The notes: a model not told the origin generated them from the sequence alone. A stretch of DNA of 64,000 nt from an uncultured Bacilli bacterium (GCA_934100165.1 CAKOPN010000003.1:62001-126000); one strand, 5' to 3'; numbered from the stretch's first letter, positions 40,566 to 50,470 are shown. A program made the numbers and translations.

Positions 40566-41018
40566 ATGAAAGACAAAATTAAAGCTTTATTTCATTTGTT
40601 TCTACCAATAATTGGTGGAAGTTTAATAGGTTTTATCACAAATAAATCAATAGACTATAGCAATTTAATTAAACCACCTTTAACACCACCAAAAATATTA
40701 TATCCAATTGCATGGTCAATTATATATTTATTATTAGGAATATCATATTATTTATATAAAAAAAGAAACAATGATAAAACTGTTGATATTGTTTATTACA
40801 TAGGGTTAATTGTAAACTATTTATGGACATTTATATTTTTTGTATTTAAATTAAGACTATTAGCAATATTTTGGATTATATTATTAGATATTTTAGTTAT
40901 TCTACTAGCCATATTGTATTATAAATATGAAAAAAAGAGCGCACTGCTCTTAATACCATATATTCTTTGGATTATATTTGCAACTTATTTGACTACTGGA
41001 ATATATGTCCTTAATTAA
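40566..41018 (+). CDS. tspO: TspO/MBR family membrane protein
   Basis: TspO proteins bind porphyrins and related ligands in a five-helix membrane bundle. The 150 residues have the family motifs IKPPLTPPKILYPIAWSIIYLLLGISYYL, YLWTFIFFVFKLRLLAIFWI and the C-terminal YILWIIFATYLTTGIYVLN. AAAGGAGA lies upstream of the ATG. It converges on trxB: the two genes overlap by 8 bases in the palindrome TTAATTAA, which supplies both stop codons. Confidence 0.9.
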   Translation: MKDKIKALFHLFLPIIGGSLIGFITNKSIDYSNLIKPPLTPPKILYPIAWSIIYLLLGISYYLYKKRNNDKTVDIVYYIGLIVNYLWTFIFFVFKLRLLAIFWIILLDILVILLAILYYKYEKKSALLLIPYILWIIFATYLTTGIYVLN

Positions 41019-41913
41019 CATTTTTCAAATAGTCTTTTGATGCTACCACAGCATCATCCATAGCAGAAACAAGTTGAAATACTTTTCTATTGTTAACATC
41101 ACCTATGGCATACACACCATCACAACTAGTTTTCATATTCGAATCAACAACAATATAATTATCTCCGTCAAGTTTAACTAAATCCTTAAAGATTTCTGAA
41201 TCTGGAACATAACCAACAGAAGCAAAACATCCATCTACATTTATTATTTCAGAAACACCGGCATCCACTATTTCTGCCTGTTTCAATACATTATCTTTTA
41301 TAAGTCTTTTAAGAATTGTATTATATGAAATTTTAACATTTAAAAAAGTAGAAAGTTTATCTTGATAAAATTTATCAGCACTAAGTTCATTGCCACTTAT
41401 TAAAATGGTAACATTTTTACAAATAGCTGCTAAATACATAGCATCTTTAACAGCATCATTATTGTCCCCAACAACAATTACATCTTTGTCTTTAAAGAAA
41501 GCTCCATCACAGGTAGCACAGTAACTAAGACCACAGCCCAAATAATCATTTACATTAGGTATATCAAGTCTTTTAACATGCTTACCTGTTGCTATAAAAA
41601 TAGTATTACAAGTAATTACATCTCCACTCTTCATTTGTAGAGAAAAGTTATCCTTTTCTTTTTTTATTGATAAAACTTTATCTTTTATATAATCAATATC
41701 AAGTTCTTTAACCTGTTCAAAAATCTTACTAGAAAGTTCTCTTCCAGATATTTTAGAATAACTAGGGAAATTTTCAACAGATAAAGCAAAGTTAATCTGA
41801 CCACCAGGTCTTTTTTCTTCAATTAAAGAAAAATTTACACCGGCTCTTTTTAAATAAATAGCAAGAGTCATACCACCGACTCCTGCACCAATAATTACTG
41901 CTTTATTTTCCAT
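41011..41913 (-). CDS. trxB: Thioredoxin reductase-like FAD/NAD(P)-dependent oxidoreductase
   Basis: The 300 residues have the N-terminal FAD-binding motif (AVIIGAGVGGMTLAIYLKRAG), the redox-active CATC of thioredoxin reductases (LSYCATCDGAFFKDK), an NAD(P)-binding GDNNDA segment where the usual GGGxSA is altered, and the C-terminal FAD motif (GVYAIGDVNNRKVFQLVSAMDDAV). The ATG at 41913 overlaps the end of lgt. The altered second nucleotide-binding motif (VIVVGDNNDAV) leaves the electron donor uncertain; a ferredoxin/flavin-type donor is possible. Confidence 0.88.
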   Translation of the reverse strand: MENKAVIIGAGVGGMTLAIYLKRAGVNFSLIEEKRPGGQINFALSVENFPSYSKISGRELSSKIFEQVKELDIDYIKDKVLSIKKEKDNFSLQMKSGDVITCNTIFIATGKHVKRLDIPNVNDYLGCGLSYCATCDGAFFKDKDVIVVGDNNDAVKDAMYLAAICKNVTILISGNELSADKFYQDKLSTFLNVKISYNTILKRLIKDNVLKQAEIVDAGVSEIINVDGCFASVGYVPDSEIFKDLVKLDGDNYIVVDSNMKTSCDGVYAIGDVNNRKVFQLVSAMDDAVVASKDYLKNVN

Positions 41914-42712
41914 TATCATCACTCTCGCTATTATACAAATATTCAAATTTAGAAGTTCGCATTCTAAATATTATTAAAGCAAAGCCAATTAGGAACAGTA
42001 TCACAGAAGTAATCTGTGCCATTCTAAAATGTCCAAGCATTAAGCTATCTGTTCTAATACCTTCTATATAAAATCTTCCAAGTGAATACCACATCAAATA
42101 GAAACCTGTTATTTGTCCTTCTTTAACATATTTAAACCTTCTAAATATAAAGATTAAACCAAATCCTATAAGATTCCATACAGATTCATATAGAAAGGTT
42201 GGATGATGATATGCACCATCTATATACATTCCCTCTATAATAAAGTTAGGTAAATGTAAGTTCTCTAAAAAGCTTCTACTAACAACTCCGCCATATGCTT
42301 CACTATTAAAGAAATTTCCCCATCTACCAAACACCTGTCCGATAAGTAATCCAACAGTACAGATATCCATCATTTTCAAAGTACTAAAATTATGTCTTTT
42401 GGTGAAATATGCGAGATACAAAGCACCTGCAATAATTCCACCATGAATAGCAAGTCCACCATTCCAAACTTCAAAAATTTCTATAATATGACTTGAATAA
42501 TAATCAAGATTAAATAATACATAATAAAGCCTTGCGCCAATAATCGCAACTATCACAGTATTAAAAATCATACTTGCCACTAAGTCTTCATCATAATGCT
42601 TCCTTCTTGTTTCTTTTAGTATAAGATACATTCCAAAAGCCATACCAAGTATAATAAAAATTGAATACCAATATATCTGAATAAAACCTAAATCAATTGC
42701 TACTCTATTCAT
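41903..42712 (-). CDS. lgt: Prolipoprotein diacylglyceryl transferase
   Basis: Lgt transfers diacylglycerol from phosphatidylglycerol to the lipobox Cys of prolipoproteins. The 269 residues are polytopic (about seven helices) and contain HGGIIAGALYLAYF and the Lgt signature GRWGNFFNSEAYGG. It overlaps the upstream YvlD-like gene by 4 bases (ATGA) and the downstream trxB by 11. A substrate lipoprotein is encoded at 50471-50860. Confidence 0.95.
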   Translation of the reverse strand: MNRVAIDLGFIQIYWYSIFIILGMAFGMYLILKETRRKHYDEDLVASMIFNTVIVAIIGARLYYVLFNLDYYSSHIIEIFEVWNGGLAIHGGIIAGALYLAYFTKRHNFSTLKMMDICTVGLLIGQVFGRWGNFFNSEAYGGVVSRSFLENLHLPNFIIEGMYIDGAYHHPTFLYESVWNLIGFGLIFIFRRFKYVKEGQITGFYLMWYSLGRFYIEGIRTDSLMLGHFRMAQITSVILFLIGFALIIFRMRTSKFEYLYNSESDDNGK

Positions 42713-43137
42713 TTTGTAGCCCTCTTTATAAGTGATTTAATAATTACATCTTGAATTATAAAATTTATAAATGAAAGCACTATTGAAATAAAGAATAAAA
42801 TCCATATATCAGTAAATTCTAGCTTTGGTCCCATTATCCAATCAGTAAGCTTCAAAATAAGTGTATTTATAACAAAATAGAAAAGACCAAAAGTAAGCCC
42901 TGTAATAGGCATAGTAAGTGTAACCAATATAGGTTTTACCGCCTGATCTAAAACATAAATAATAAGTACAGCAAGAAGAGCATATAAGCTCTTATAACTA
43001 CTACTTAATTGAAAGCTATCGAAAAGACTTTCTACAATCAAAAACGCTACCGTATAGCTAATAATGTACAATATAAATTCAAATATTTTATTTATTCTAA
43101 CAGATCCCTTTGTTCCCTTAGCAACAGTTAATTTCAT
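42709..43137 (-). CDS. YvlD-like phage-holin-family membrane protein
   Basis: The 142-residue protein has about four membrane helices and matches the YvlD/phage holin 4-type family (VLDQAVKPILVTLTMPITGLTFGLFYFVIN). YvlD proteins occur beside uvrA and lgt in Bacillus, the same neighbourhood as here. Function is unknown, with links to envelope stress in Bacillus. AGGAGG precedes the ATG; it lies 9 bases after uvrA and overlaps lgt by 4. Confidence 0.82.
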   Translation of the reverse strand: MKLTVAKGTKGSVRINKIFEFILYIISYTVAFLIVESLFDSFQLSSSYKSLYALLAVLIIYVLDQAVKPILVTLTMPITGLTFGLFYFVINTLILKLTDWIMGPKLEFTDIWILFFISIVLSFINFIIQDVIIKSLIKRATK

Positions 43138-43146
43138 AAAAGCCTC

Positions 43147-45954
43147 CTACAAAATCTTATTTAAGAACTTACCTGTATATGACTTTTTAACCTTCGCTAT
43201 CTCTTCTGGTGTACCTGTAGCAACGACTTCTCCTCCGCCATCTCCACCTTCAGGACCAATATCGATTATGTAATCAGCACATTTTATCATATCAAGGTTG
43301 TGTTCTATTACTATCACTGTATCCTTATTATCTACTATTTTTTGAATAATTGCAAGAAGTCTTTTAATATCTGCTGAATGAAGACCTGTAGTTGGTTCAT
43401 CCATAATAAATAATGTTTTACCAGTTGCTTTTTTCTGAAGTTCTTTAGCAAGTTTTACTCTTCCAGCTTCTCCTCCCGAAAGTGTAGTAGCACTCTGCCC
43501 TAATTTAACATATCCAAGTCCAACATCATGTAAAACTTGTAATTTATTTTTAATCTTTGGAACATTTTCAAAGAACTTAATTGCTTCATCAACTCTCATA
43601 TCAAGAACATCCGCAATATTCTTTTCTTTATATCTGATATTTAATGTTTCACTATTATATCTTGTTCCATGACAGACTTCACAAGGTACATAGACATCTG
43701 GCAAGAAATGCATTTCTATTTTCTTTACACCATCACCACGACAAGCTTCACAACGACCGCCCTTAACATTAAAAGAAAATCTATTTTTTTCGAATCCATA
43801 CATTTTAGCTTCTTTTGTATTTGTATACAAATCTCTTATATCATCAAAAACTCCAGTATAAGTTGCAGGATTACTTCTAGGTGTTCTTCCTATAGGGTTT
43901 TGAGTTATTTCTACAATTTTATCGATGTTTTCAAAGCCAAGTATCTTTTTATGTTTACCAGGAATCTCTTTTGAATTATATATGTGCTTCATTGCTGCAG
44001 TAGATAATATTCTCATAACAAGACTACTTTTTCCACTTCCAGACACACCAGTAACACAAGTATATGTTCCAAGTGGGAATTTAACATCTATATTTTTAAG
44101 GTTATTTTCACAAGCACCTTTAACTTCAATAAATTTTCCTGTTCCACGTCTTCTTTCTTTTGGTACTTCTATTTTTTCTTTGCCACTTAAATATCTACCG
44201 GTAATACTTTCATCGTTAGCCATAACCTCTTCTGGAGTTCCACTTGCTACTATATATCCTCCAGCATCACCAGCACCAGGTCCAACATCAACCAAATAAT
44301 CAGAAGCAAGCATTGTATCAGTATCATGTTCTACCACAATCAAAGTATTTCCTAAATCACGCATTTCTAAAAGAGACTTTATCAACTTTTCATTATCTCT
44401 TTGATGTAGTCCTATACTAGGTTCATCTAAAACATATAATACTCCCGTAAGTCTTGAACCAATTTGAGTTGCAAGTCTAATTCTTTGTGATTCACCACCT
44501 GAAAGGCTACCGGCCATTCTACTTAAAGTTAAATATTCAAGTCCCACGTTAATAAGAAAAGTTAGTCTATTTTTTATTTCTACAATTAAAAGTTTTGCAA
44601 TCTTTTCTTCTTCTTCAGTAAGTGTTAAATTATTAAAGAAACTTAAAATTTTATCTATACTCATGCAAGTTAATTCATAAATATTTTTGCCACCTACCAA
44701 AACTGAAAGAACTCTTTCATCTAGTCTTGCACCATGACAGGTTTCACATTCAGACTCTACCATATAATTTTCAAGCCATTCTCTAATCCAAGTACTACTT
44801 GTCTCCATATATCTTCGTTGCAAGTTATTTATAATACCCTCATAAAAATCATTTTGATTATATTGGTTCCCACTTTTCGTACTGTATTTAAAGTTAATAA
44901 TATCAGGGCTTCCATAAAGGATTATATTAACTGCTTCTTTAGATAATTTTTTAAAAGGTTTATTCATATCTATCTTATAATGCTTGCATACACATTCTAG
45001 CCTCTTGTAATAAATTCCTTCTTGATCATCACTTAAAGTAACAATACAACCCTCGTTAATAGATTTATTTTTATCAGGAATAACTAAGTCAACATTAACA
45101 GTCAATTTAATTCCAAGACCTTTACAATCTGGACAAGCACCATATGGAGCATTAAAGCTAAATAGTCTTGGTTCAAGTTCAGGAAGAGAAAATTCACAAT
45201 AAGGACAAGAATAAAGCTCAGAAAGTAAAATTTCTTTATCTCCTACTATATCCACCACAACTTTTCCACCTGATAATCTTACCGCATTCTCTAAAGACTC
45301 AAAAAGTCTTCCTCTAATATTTTCCTTAATAATAATTCTATCTACTACAACATCAATGTAATCTTTAATATTCTTTTCAAAATTAAACTCTTCGGACAAA
45401 TCGTGCATTTCACCATTAACACGTATTCTTAAATAGCCTTCTTTTCTTAACTTTTCAAGTAAATCCTTATGTGTTCCTTTTTCACCATGTACAACAGGAG
45501 ACATAATAACCATCTTAGTTCCTTCTTGGTACTCTAAAAGCTTGTTAGCCATTTCCTCAATACTTTGTCCTTTTATAGGTATATGATGATTAGGACACAT
45601 AGCAACGCCTATTCTTGCATACAAAAGTCTTAAGTAATCATATATCTCTGTAACTGTTCCAACAGTACTTCTTGGATTATTACTAGTAGTTTTTTGATCA
45701 ATACTGATAGAAGGAGATAATCCTTCAATTGAATCAACATCTGGTTTTTCTGTTCCACCTAAAAATTGTCTAGCATAAGCCGAAAGACTTTCTACATATC
45801 TTCTTTGGCCTTCTGCATAAATAGTATCGAAAGCAAGACTACTTTTTCCACTACCAGATACACCAGTCATAACAATAAGTTTATTTTTAGGAAGTGTTAA
45901 ATCAACGTTTTTAAGATTATTTTCTCTAGCACCTTTAATTACTATATTTTCCAC
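43147..45954 (-). CDS. uvrA: UvrABC system protein A
   Basis: UvrA is the damage-recognition ATPase of nucleotide excision repair. The 935 residues hold two ABC ATPase modules (GVSGSGKSSLAFDTIYAEGQRRYVES; GVSGSGKSSLVM), zinc-binding pairs (CPYC..CPDCKGLG; CEACRGDGVKKIEMHFLPDVYVPCEVC), and two signature motifs (LSGGESQRIRLA; LSGGEAGRVKLAKEL). It follows uvrB and a radical SAM gene on the same strand. Confidence 0.98.
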   Translation of the reverse strand: MENIVIKGARENNLKNVDLTLPKNKLIVMTGVSGSGKSSLAFDTIYAEGQRRYVESLSAYARQFLGGTEKPDVDSIEGLSPSISIDQKTTSNNPRSTVGTVTEIYDYLRLLYARIGVAMCPNHHIPIKGQSIEEMANKLLEYQEGTKMVIMSPVVHGEKGTHKDLLEKLRKEGYLRIRVNGEMHDLSEEFNFEKNIKDYIDVVVDRIIIKENIRGRLFESLENAVRLSGGKVVVDIVGDKEILLSELYSCPYCEFSLPELEPRLFSFNAPYGACPDCKGLGIKLTVNVDLVIPDKNKSINEGCIVTLSDDQEGIYYKRLECVCKHYKIDMNKPFKKLSKEAVNIILYGSPDIINFKYSTKSGNQYNQNDFYEGIINNLQRRYMETSSTWIREWLENYMVESECETCHGARLDERVLSVLVGGKNIYELTCMSIDKILSFFNNLTLTEEEEKIAKLLIVEIKNRLTFLINVGLEYLTLSRMAGSLSGGESQRIRLATQIGSRLTGVLYVLDEPSIGLHQRDNEKLIKSLLEMRDLGNTLIVVEHDTDTMLASDYLVDVGPGAGDAGGYIVASGTPEEVMANDESITGRYLSGKEKIEVPKERRRGTGKFIEVKGACENNLKNIDVKFPLGTYTCVTGVSGSGKSSLVMRILSTAAMKHIYNSKEIPGKHKKILGFENIDKIVEITQNPIGRTPRSNPATYTGVFDDIRDLYTNTKEAKMYGFEKNRFSFNVKGGRCEACRGDGVKKIEMHFLPDVYVPCEVCHGTRYNSETLNIRYKEKNIADVLDMRVDEAIKFFENVPKIKNKLQVLHDVGLGYVKLGQSATTLSGGEAGRVKLAKELQKKATGKTLFIMDEPTTGLHSADIKRLLAIIQKIVDNKDTVIVIEHNLDMIKCADYIIDIGPEGGDGGGEVVATGTPEEIAKVKKSYTGKFLNKIL

Positions 45955-45981
45955 AATACCACCTCATTTAAAGTCAAACTA

Positions 45982-46833
45982 TTATACCACATTTTTTACA
46001 AATCTATCTCTAAAATTACATTTTTTACACAAGTTACATACAGATTTATTATTTCTAAATCCATCTATTATTTTTAAAGTAAATTCTTTATTAAGTATAG
46101 TCTCAAGATTCTCTTCAAAAATATTTCCAAGTTTAATTTCTCCATTACCATCAAGACAACAAGGAACAACAGTCCCATCCGATAAAATTCCAATATGAGT
46201 AGTAAGACCATAACAAAATCCATCACTTTCACAACTATTATCATAATCTGGCCATGAAAAAAGATTATCTTTATCCACAAATGTATTATCTGCTATTTTA
46301 ATATCTTTATCATGATAAATTTTATCAACAACATCTGGGGATAAATTATAAGATAAAATAATTTTATTCACAATATCTGTGGATTTTTTATTCATTGCTA
46401 AATTATTTAAATCCCATATTCTATAACTTATAAACATCTTTTGAGATAAAATTTTACATGAAGAAAAAATATCATCAAAATAACTACTCTTATTATTCTC
46501 AGAATGAAGAGAAATATTTATCTGTCTTACAGAAGAATGATTTAAAAGAATATCTTTTTTCTCTTTAAGGAATACACCATTTGTGGTGATATTAACTTTT
46601 AATAAAGAATTATCACAAACAGTAAGAATATCATCTAAAAAAGGATGCAAAAGAGGCTCACCTTTAACATGAAGATAAATATAGTCAGTATATGCTTTAA
46701 TTTTTTCAATGACAGATTGAAACTCCTCTAAAGACATATCCTTATACTTTCTTTTATTAACACCACAAAAAGAGCAATTAAGATTGCATCTATTTGTAAT
46801 TTCTAAATATATTTTTTTAAATCTTTTCTTCAT
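45982..46833 (-). CDS. Radical SAM protein with SPASM-type C-terminal cysteines
   Basis: The 283 residues begin with the radical SAM 4Fe-4S motif CNLNCSFC, followed by the SAM-binding region (YLHVKGEPLLHP; VNITTNGVFL). The C-terminus has a cysteine-rich auxiliary cluster region (CYGL.., VPCCLDG, CNLCKKCNF), typical of SPASM maturases. Substrate unknown; no small precursor peptide was seen beside it. It lies 2 bases after uvrB, whose end supplies the CGGAG ribosome-binding site, and 27 before uvrA, so it is probably cotranscribed with repair genes. Confidence 0.85.
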   Translation of the reverse strand: MKKRFKKIYLEITNRCNLNCSFCGVNKRKYKDMSLEEFQSVIEKIKAYTDYIYLHVKGEPLLHPFLDDILTVCDNSLLKVNITTNGVFLKEKKDILLNHSSVRQINISLHSENNKSSYFDDIFSSCKILSQKMFISYRIWDLNNLAMNKKSTDIVNKIILSYNLSPDVVDKIYHDKDIKIADNTFVDKDNLFSWPDYDNSCESDGFCYGLTTHIGILSDGTVVPCCLDGNGEIKLGNIFEENLETILNKEFTLKIIDGFRNNKSVCNLCKKCNFRDRFVKNVV

Positions 46834-46835
46834 AA

Positions 46836-48782
46836 CTACTCCGATTTAAGTTCAAAAAGCAAGTCTCTAAGTTCCATAGCTCTTTCAAAATCAAGATTCT
46901 TAGCTGCTTCTCGCATTTCATTTTCAATTGTTTCAATATTTCTCTGCTTTTCTTTCTTAGTAACTTTTATTTTCTTATCTTTTGTATCATCAACGTTACT
47001 AATCAAATCTCTAATCTCTTTAATAATTGTTTTCGGTACTATACCATGAACTCTGTTATATTCTTCCTGAATAGCTCGTCTTCTCTTTGTCTCTTTAATA
47101 GCATAATCCATGGATTCAGTAATCTTATCTGCATACATAATACATTTTCCATGTTCATTTCTTGCACATCTACCAATAGTTTGAATAAGACTTCTACTGC
47201 TACGAAGGAATCCTTCTTTATCAGCATCCAAGATAGCGATAAGACTAACCTCAGGGATATCAATTCCTTCCCTAAGTAAATTTATACCTACCACACAATC
47301 ATATTTACCAAGTCTTAAATCTCTAATGATTCTAAGTCTTTCAAGTGTTTTAATCTCTGTATGAAGATAAGCCACCTTAATATCTAACTCTTTTAAGTAG
47401 TTTGACAACTCTTCTGCCATTCTAATAGTAAGTGTTGTTATAAGAACTCTTTCATTTTTCTTAGCCCTATCTTTGATTTCTCCTACTAAATCATCAATTT
47501 GATTAAGTGAAGGCCTAACTTCAATTATTGGATCTAAAAGACCAGTAGGTCTAATTATTTGTTCCACAAAACGATTGTTAACTTTTTCAAGTTCATAATC
47601 ACCAGGAGTAGCAGATACGTATATTACTTGATGAATTTTCTTTTCACATTCTTCAAATTTTAAAGGTCTATTGTCAAGTGCACTAGGAAGTCTAAACCCA
47701 TAGTCTACAAGATTCATTTTTCTTGCTCTATCTCCATTATACATTGCCCTAACCTGTGGTATAGTAACATGAGATTCATCAATTACTAGCAAATAATCAT
47801 TACCAAAAAAGTCCATAAGAGTAGTTGGAGTTTCTCCTTCCCCACGAAGTGCCATATGTCTTGAATAGTTTTCAACTCCAGTACAAAAACCTGTTTCAGA
47901 TAACATTTCCAAGTCATAATTAGTCCTCTGTTCAATTCTTTCAGCCTCAAGAGGTTTATTATTTTCTTTAAAGTATTTTACTCTCTCTTCTAATTCTTGC
48001 CTAATTCTTTTAATAGCCTCCTGTAGTTTAGCATCACTTGTTACGAAGTGACTAGCTGGAAAAATTGAAACAATTTTTTTATTAGTTTTTACAATACCTG
48101 TAAGCGTATCAATTTCACTAATTCTATCTATCTCATCACCAAAGAATTCTATTCTTATACCATTTGTCCTTTCACTTGCAGGTATAATCTCAATTACATC
48201 TCCTCTAACTCGAAATGTACCTCTTTTAAAATCAAAATCATTTCTCTCATAAAGCATATCAACAAGTTTGTTTAAAACTTCATTTCTATCAACAGTATCT
48301 CCTATATTAAGTGTAAGCATTTTATTTTTATATTCTTCAACTTCACCTATACCATAAATACATGAAACACTAGCTACAACAATAACATCTCGTCTTGTGA
48401 TAAGACTACTTGTAGCAGCATGTCTAAGTTCATCAATCTCATCATTTATAGAAGAATCCTTTTCAATATATGTATCAGTTGATGGAACATATGCCTCTGG
48501 TTGATAGTAATCGTAATATGAAACAAAATATTCAACTCTATTATCAGGAAACAATTCTTTTAACTCAGAATAAAGTTGTCCTGCAAGAGTTTTATTGTGC
48601 GCTAAAACAAGAGTTGGTTTATCAACTTGAGCAATAACATTAGCTATTGTAAAAGTCTTACCAGTTCCTGTTGCTCCAAGTAATACTTGATCTCTTTTAC
48701 CATCTTTAATTCCATTAACAAGTTCTCTAATAGCCTCAGGCTGATCACCGCTAGGAATATACTTTGATACCAAATTAAACAT
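46836..48782 (-). CDS. uvrB: UvrABC system protein B
   Basis: UvrB is the helicase-like damage-verification subunit. The 648 residues contain Walker A (LLGATGTGKTFTIANVI), the beta-hairpin region (YYDYYQPEAYVPSTDTYIEKDSSINDEIDELRHAAT), DESH, the SATP motif, helicase C-terminal GINLLREGIDIPEVSLIAILDADKEGFLRS and a C-terminal UVR domain (MREAAKNLDFERAMELRDLLFEL). A TTGTTT-18-TAAAAT promoter lies at 48806-48835. No LexA/DinR-type GAAC-N4-GTTC box was found. Confidence 0.98.
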   Translation of the reverse strand: MFNLVSKYIPSGDQPEAIRELVNGIKDGKRDQVLLGATGTGKTFTIANVIAQVDKPTLVLAHNKTLAGQLYSELKELFPDNRVEYFVSYYDYYQPEAYVPSTDTYIEKDSSINDEIDELRHAATSSLITRRDVIVVASVSCIYGIGEVEEYKNKMLTLNIGDTVDRNEVLNKLVDMLYERNDFDFKRGTFRVRGDVIEIIPASERTNGIRIEFFGDEIDRISEIDTLTGIVKTNKKIVSIFPASHFVTSDAKLQEAIKRIRQELEERVKYFKENNKPLEAERIEQRTNYDLEMLSETGFCTGVENYSRHMALRGEGETPTTLMDFFGNDYLLVIDESHVTIPQVRAMYNGDRARKMNLVDYGFRLPSALDNRPLKFEECEKKIHQVIYVSATPGDYELEKVNNRFVEQIIRPTGLLDPIIEVRPSLNQIDDLVGEIKDRAKKNERVLITTLTIRMAEELSNYLKELDIKVAYLHTEIKTLERLRIIRDLRLGKYDCVVGINLLREGIDIPEVSLIAILDADKEGFLRSSRSLIQTIGRCARNEHGKCIMYADKITESMDYAIKETKRRRAIQEEYNRVHGIVPKTIIKEIRDLISNVDDTKDKKIKVTKKEKQRNIETIENEMREAAKNLDFERAMELRDLLFELKSE

Positions 48783-48805
48783 ACTACCACTCCTTTTGTC
48801 ACCTT

Positions 48806-48835
48806 ATTTTAACACTTGCATAGTATGAAAAACAA
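48806..48835 (-). promoter_or_regulatory. Possible uvrB promoter
   Basis: TTGTTT, 18 bases, TAAAAT on the minus strand, about 25 bases before the uvrB start. Confidence 0.5.
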
Positions 48836-48919
48836 GGAGTTATTTAACATAACACATTACTTTATTATTATTATAATTATTTGTATTTTTATTCACTTTA
48901 AAAGCACATACTTTAAACT

Positions 48920-48941
48920 AAAAAAGCCTAATAAAAGGCTA
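48920..48941 (-). terminator. Intrinsic terminator after the second femX gene
   Basis: AGCCT and AGGCT form a short stem, followed by a T-run on the minus strand, about 20 bases past the stop. Confidence 0.65.
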
Positions 48942-48960
48942 TTTTCAAATCATCAAACTG

Positions 48961-50262
48961 TTACTTTCTAGTTAAAATAGATTTTAAATGTTTTAACTTA
49001 TGATACATAGAAAACGCTATTTTATAAAGACGATAATACCATTTGCTTATAATCAAATCGAATTCACCAACTAACTCAACTACTTGTCCACCAAAACTTT
49101 TTTTGAACAAGTATAAACCAAGTAAAGGATTATCTTTACTAAAGTTTCCAGTGATACCATAAAAATTATAAGTATCATAACCATGTTCTACTGCATATTT
49201 AATTCCTTCAAAATGAAGAGTATAAGCAGATTGGAAAGACATAAGCTCTTTCTTACTACCCCCAAACAAAGATAATACCTCATTTCCATATATTAAAAAT
49301 AAAATACCACCCAAAACAGGTTTAGCACCATATTCCTTTTTCATAGATTTAGATTTTTCTATATTATTTTTTAATCTATCGATTTCATCATTATCTTTCT
49401 TTTGATTAACCTTATATTTGTTTTCATTCATAGGAGTAGCCTTATTATTGAATTTCTCTTCTCTTTCTTTAATAGCAACTTCTAATTTTTTAATTTCTTC
49501 CTCTGCATTTTTAATTTCTTCATCAAAATCAACTTCTGCTACTAAAATCTTTAAGATTCCACTTTCATGGAGAGTATCCCACATATTTTCATAATAAGAA
49601 AGTGGTCTATCAATAAAGTCTCTTCTTTCTCCTGTATGTTGCATAATATCTTTAAATATTTTAATTTCATCACGAGTTATTTCTCTTGTTTTAACTCCAA
49701 GTTTTTCATTTTTTCTAAGAATTTGTCTAGTTTTAGATTCAAAATCTTTCATCACATCATCTAATGAGCGGTTTTTAACTGTTATTGTATGCATCCATCT
49801 AGGTTGCAACGTATCTTGCATCAAGTTAAAACCAAAATGATGATAACCTAGTGATTTTAAATTATCAACTACATCACTATTATCAATACCATTTGGCACT
49901 AAATCACCGTTCAAGTCATGCTCTTTATACATAACATAAGGATCTATTTTAATAAATATAGCATTTTTCTTCTTAGCCCACTTTTTAATTTCATTAGTAA
50001 AAGCAGTAAGTAATTCTAAATCATGATAATCTATTAAAAATCCACGTGGTGCATAAAACATTTTTTTCTTTATTGCTGTATCTTTGGCAAGAAGTAAAGA
50101 AGCTGCTACTATCTTTTTGCCTTTTAACATTCCGACGTAATAACTACACCAACCGTTAGCCTTTTTTAACTCTGCCCATTCTTTAGTTTGATGAAATGTT
50201 ATTTGTTCATGTTTTAAGGCAAATTTTTCAAAATCATTAACTGACAACTCTACAAATTTCAT
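48961..50262 (-). CDS. FemAB-family peptidoglycan bridge aminoacyltransferase (paralogue 2)
   Basis: A second FemABX-type enzyme of 433 residues, with FHQTKEWAELKKANGWCSYYVG and FYAPRGFLIDYHDLELL in the first half, QPRWMHTITVKNRSLDDVMKDFESKTRQILRKNEKLG, a long coiled-coil arm (about residues 240-310), and NFYGITGNFSKDNPLLGLYLFKKSFGG near the end. Together with the 19975-21291 protein it could add successive residues of an interpeptide bridge. It is a single-gene unit behind a terminator. Confidence 0.88.
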   Translation of the reverse strand: MKFVELSVNDFEKFALKHEQITFHQTKEWAELKKANGWCSYYVGMLKGKKIVAASLLLAKDTAIKKKMFYAPRGFLIDYHDLELLTAFTNEIKKWAKKKNAIFIKIDPYVMYKEHDLNGDLVPNGIDNSDVVDNLKSLGYHHFGFNLMQDTLQPRWMHTITVKNRSLDDVMKDFESKTRQILRKNEKLGVKTREITRDEIKIFKDIMQHTGERRDFIDRPLSYYENMWDTLHESGILKILVAEVDFDEEIKNAEEEIKKLEVAIKEREEKFNNKATPMNENKYKVNQKKDNDEIDRLKNNIEKSKSMKKEYGAKPVLGGILFLIYGNEVLSLFGGSKKELMSFQSAYTLHFEGIKYAVEHGYDTYNFYGITGNFSKDNPLLGLYLFKKSFGGQVVELVGEFDLIISKWYYRLYKIAFSMYHKLKHLKSILTRK

Positions 50263-50470
50263 AGTTCACATCCTAACATTATTCCTTTATACACAATATT
50301 GTTTCATTACTTCGATAAGTATACCATTTAATTACTTCATTTACCATAATTATATAAACTTTTGATTACATTTGTTAATTAAAGAAAATTTAATTTACAT
50401 TAATTATTATCTAAATAGGGCTAGAAATTAACATATTATTATGATAGAATGATGATAAAGGAGTGAAAAA

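Noticed and set aside
48783..48960. SOS (LexA/DinR) operator before uvrB
   Set aside because: No GAAC-N4-GTTC type box is present near the promoter.
50302..50470. Small genes or RNA in the femX-lipoprotein gap
   Set aside because: Only AT-rich sequence with possible -10 boxes for the two divergent genes; no stable structure or coding frame stood out.
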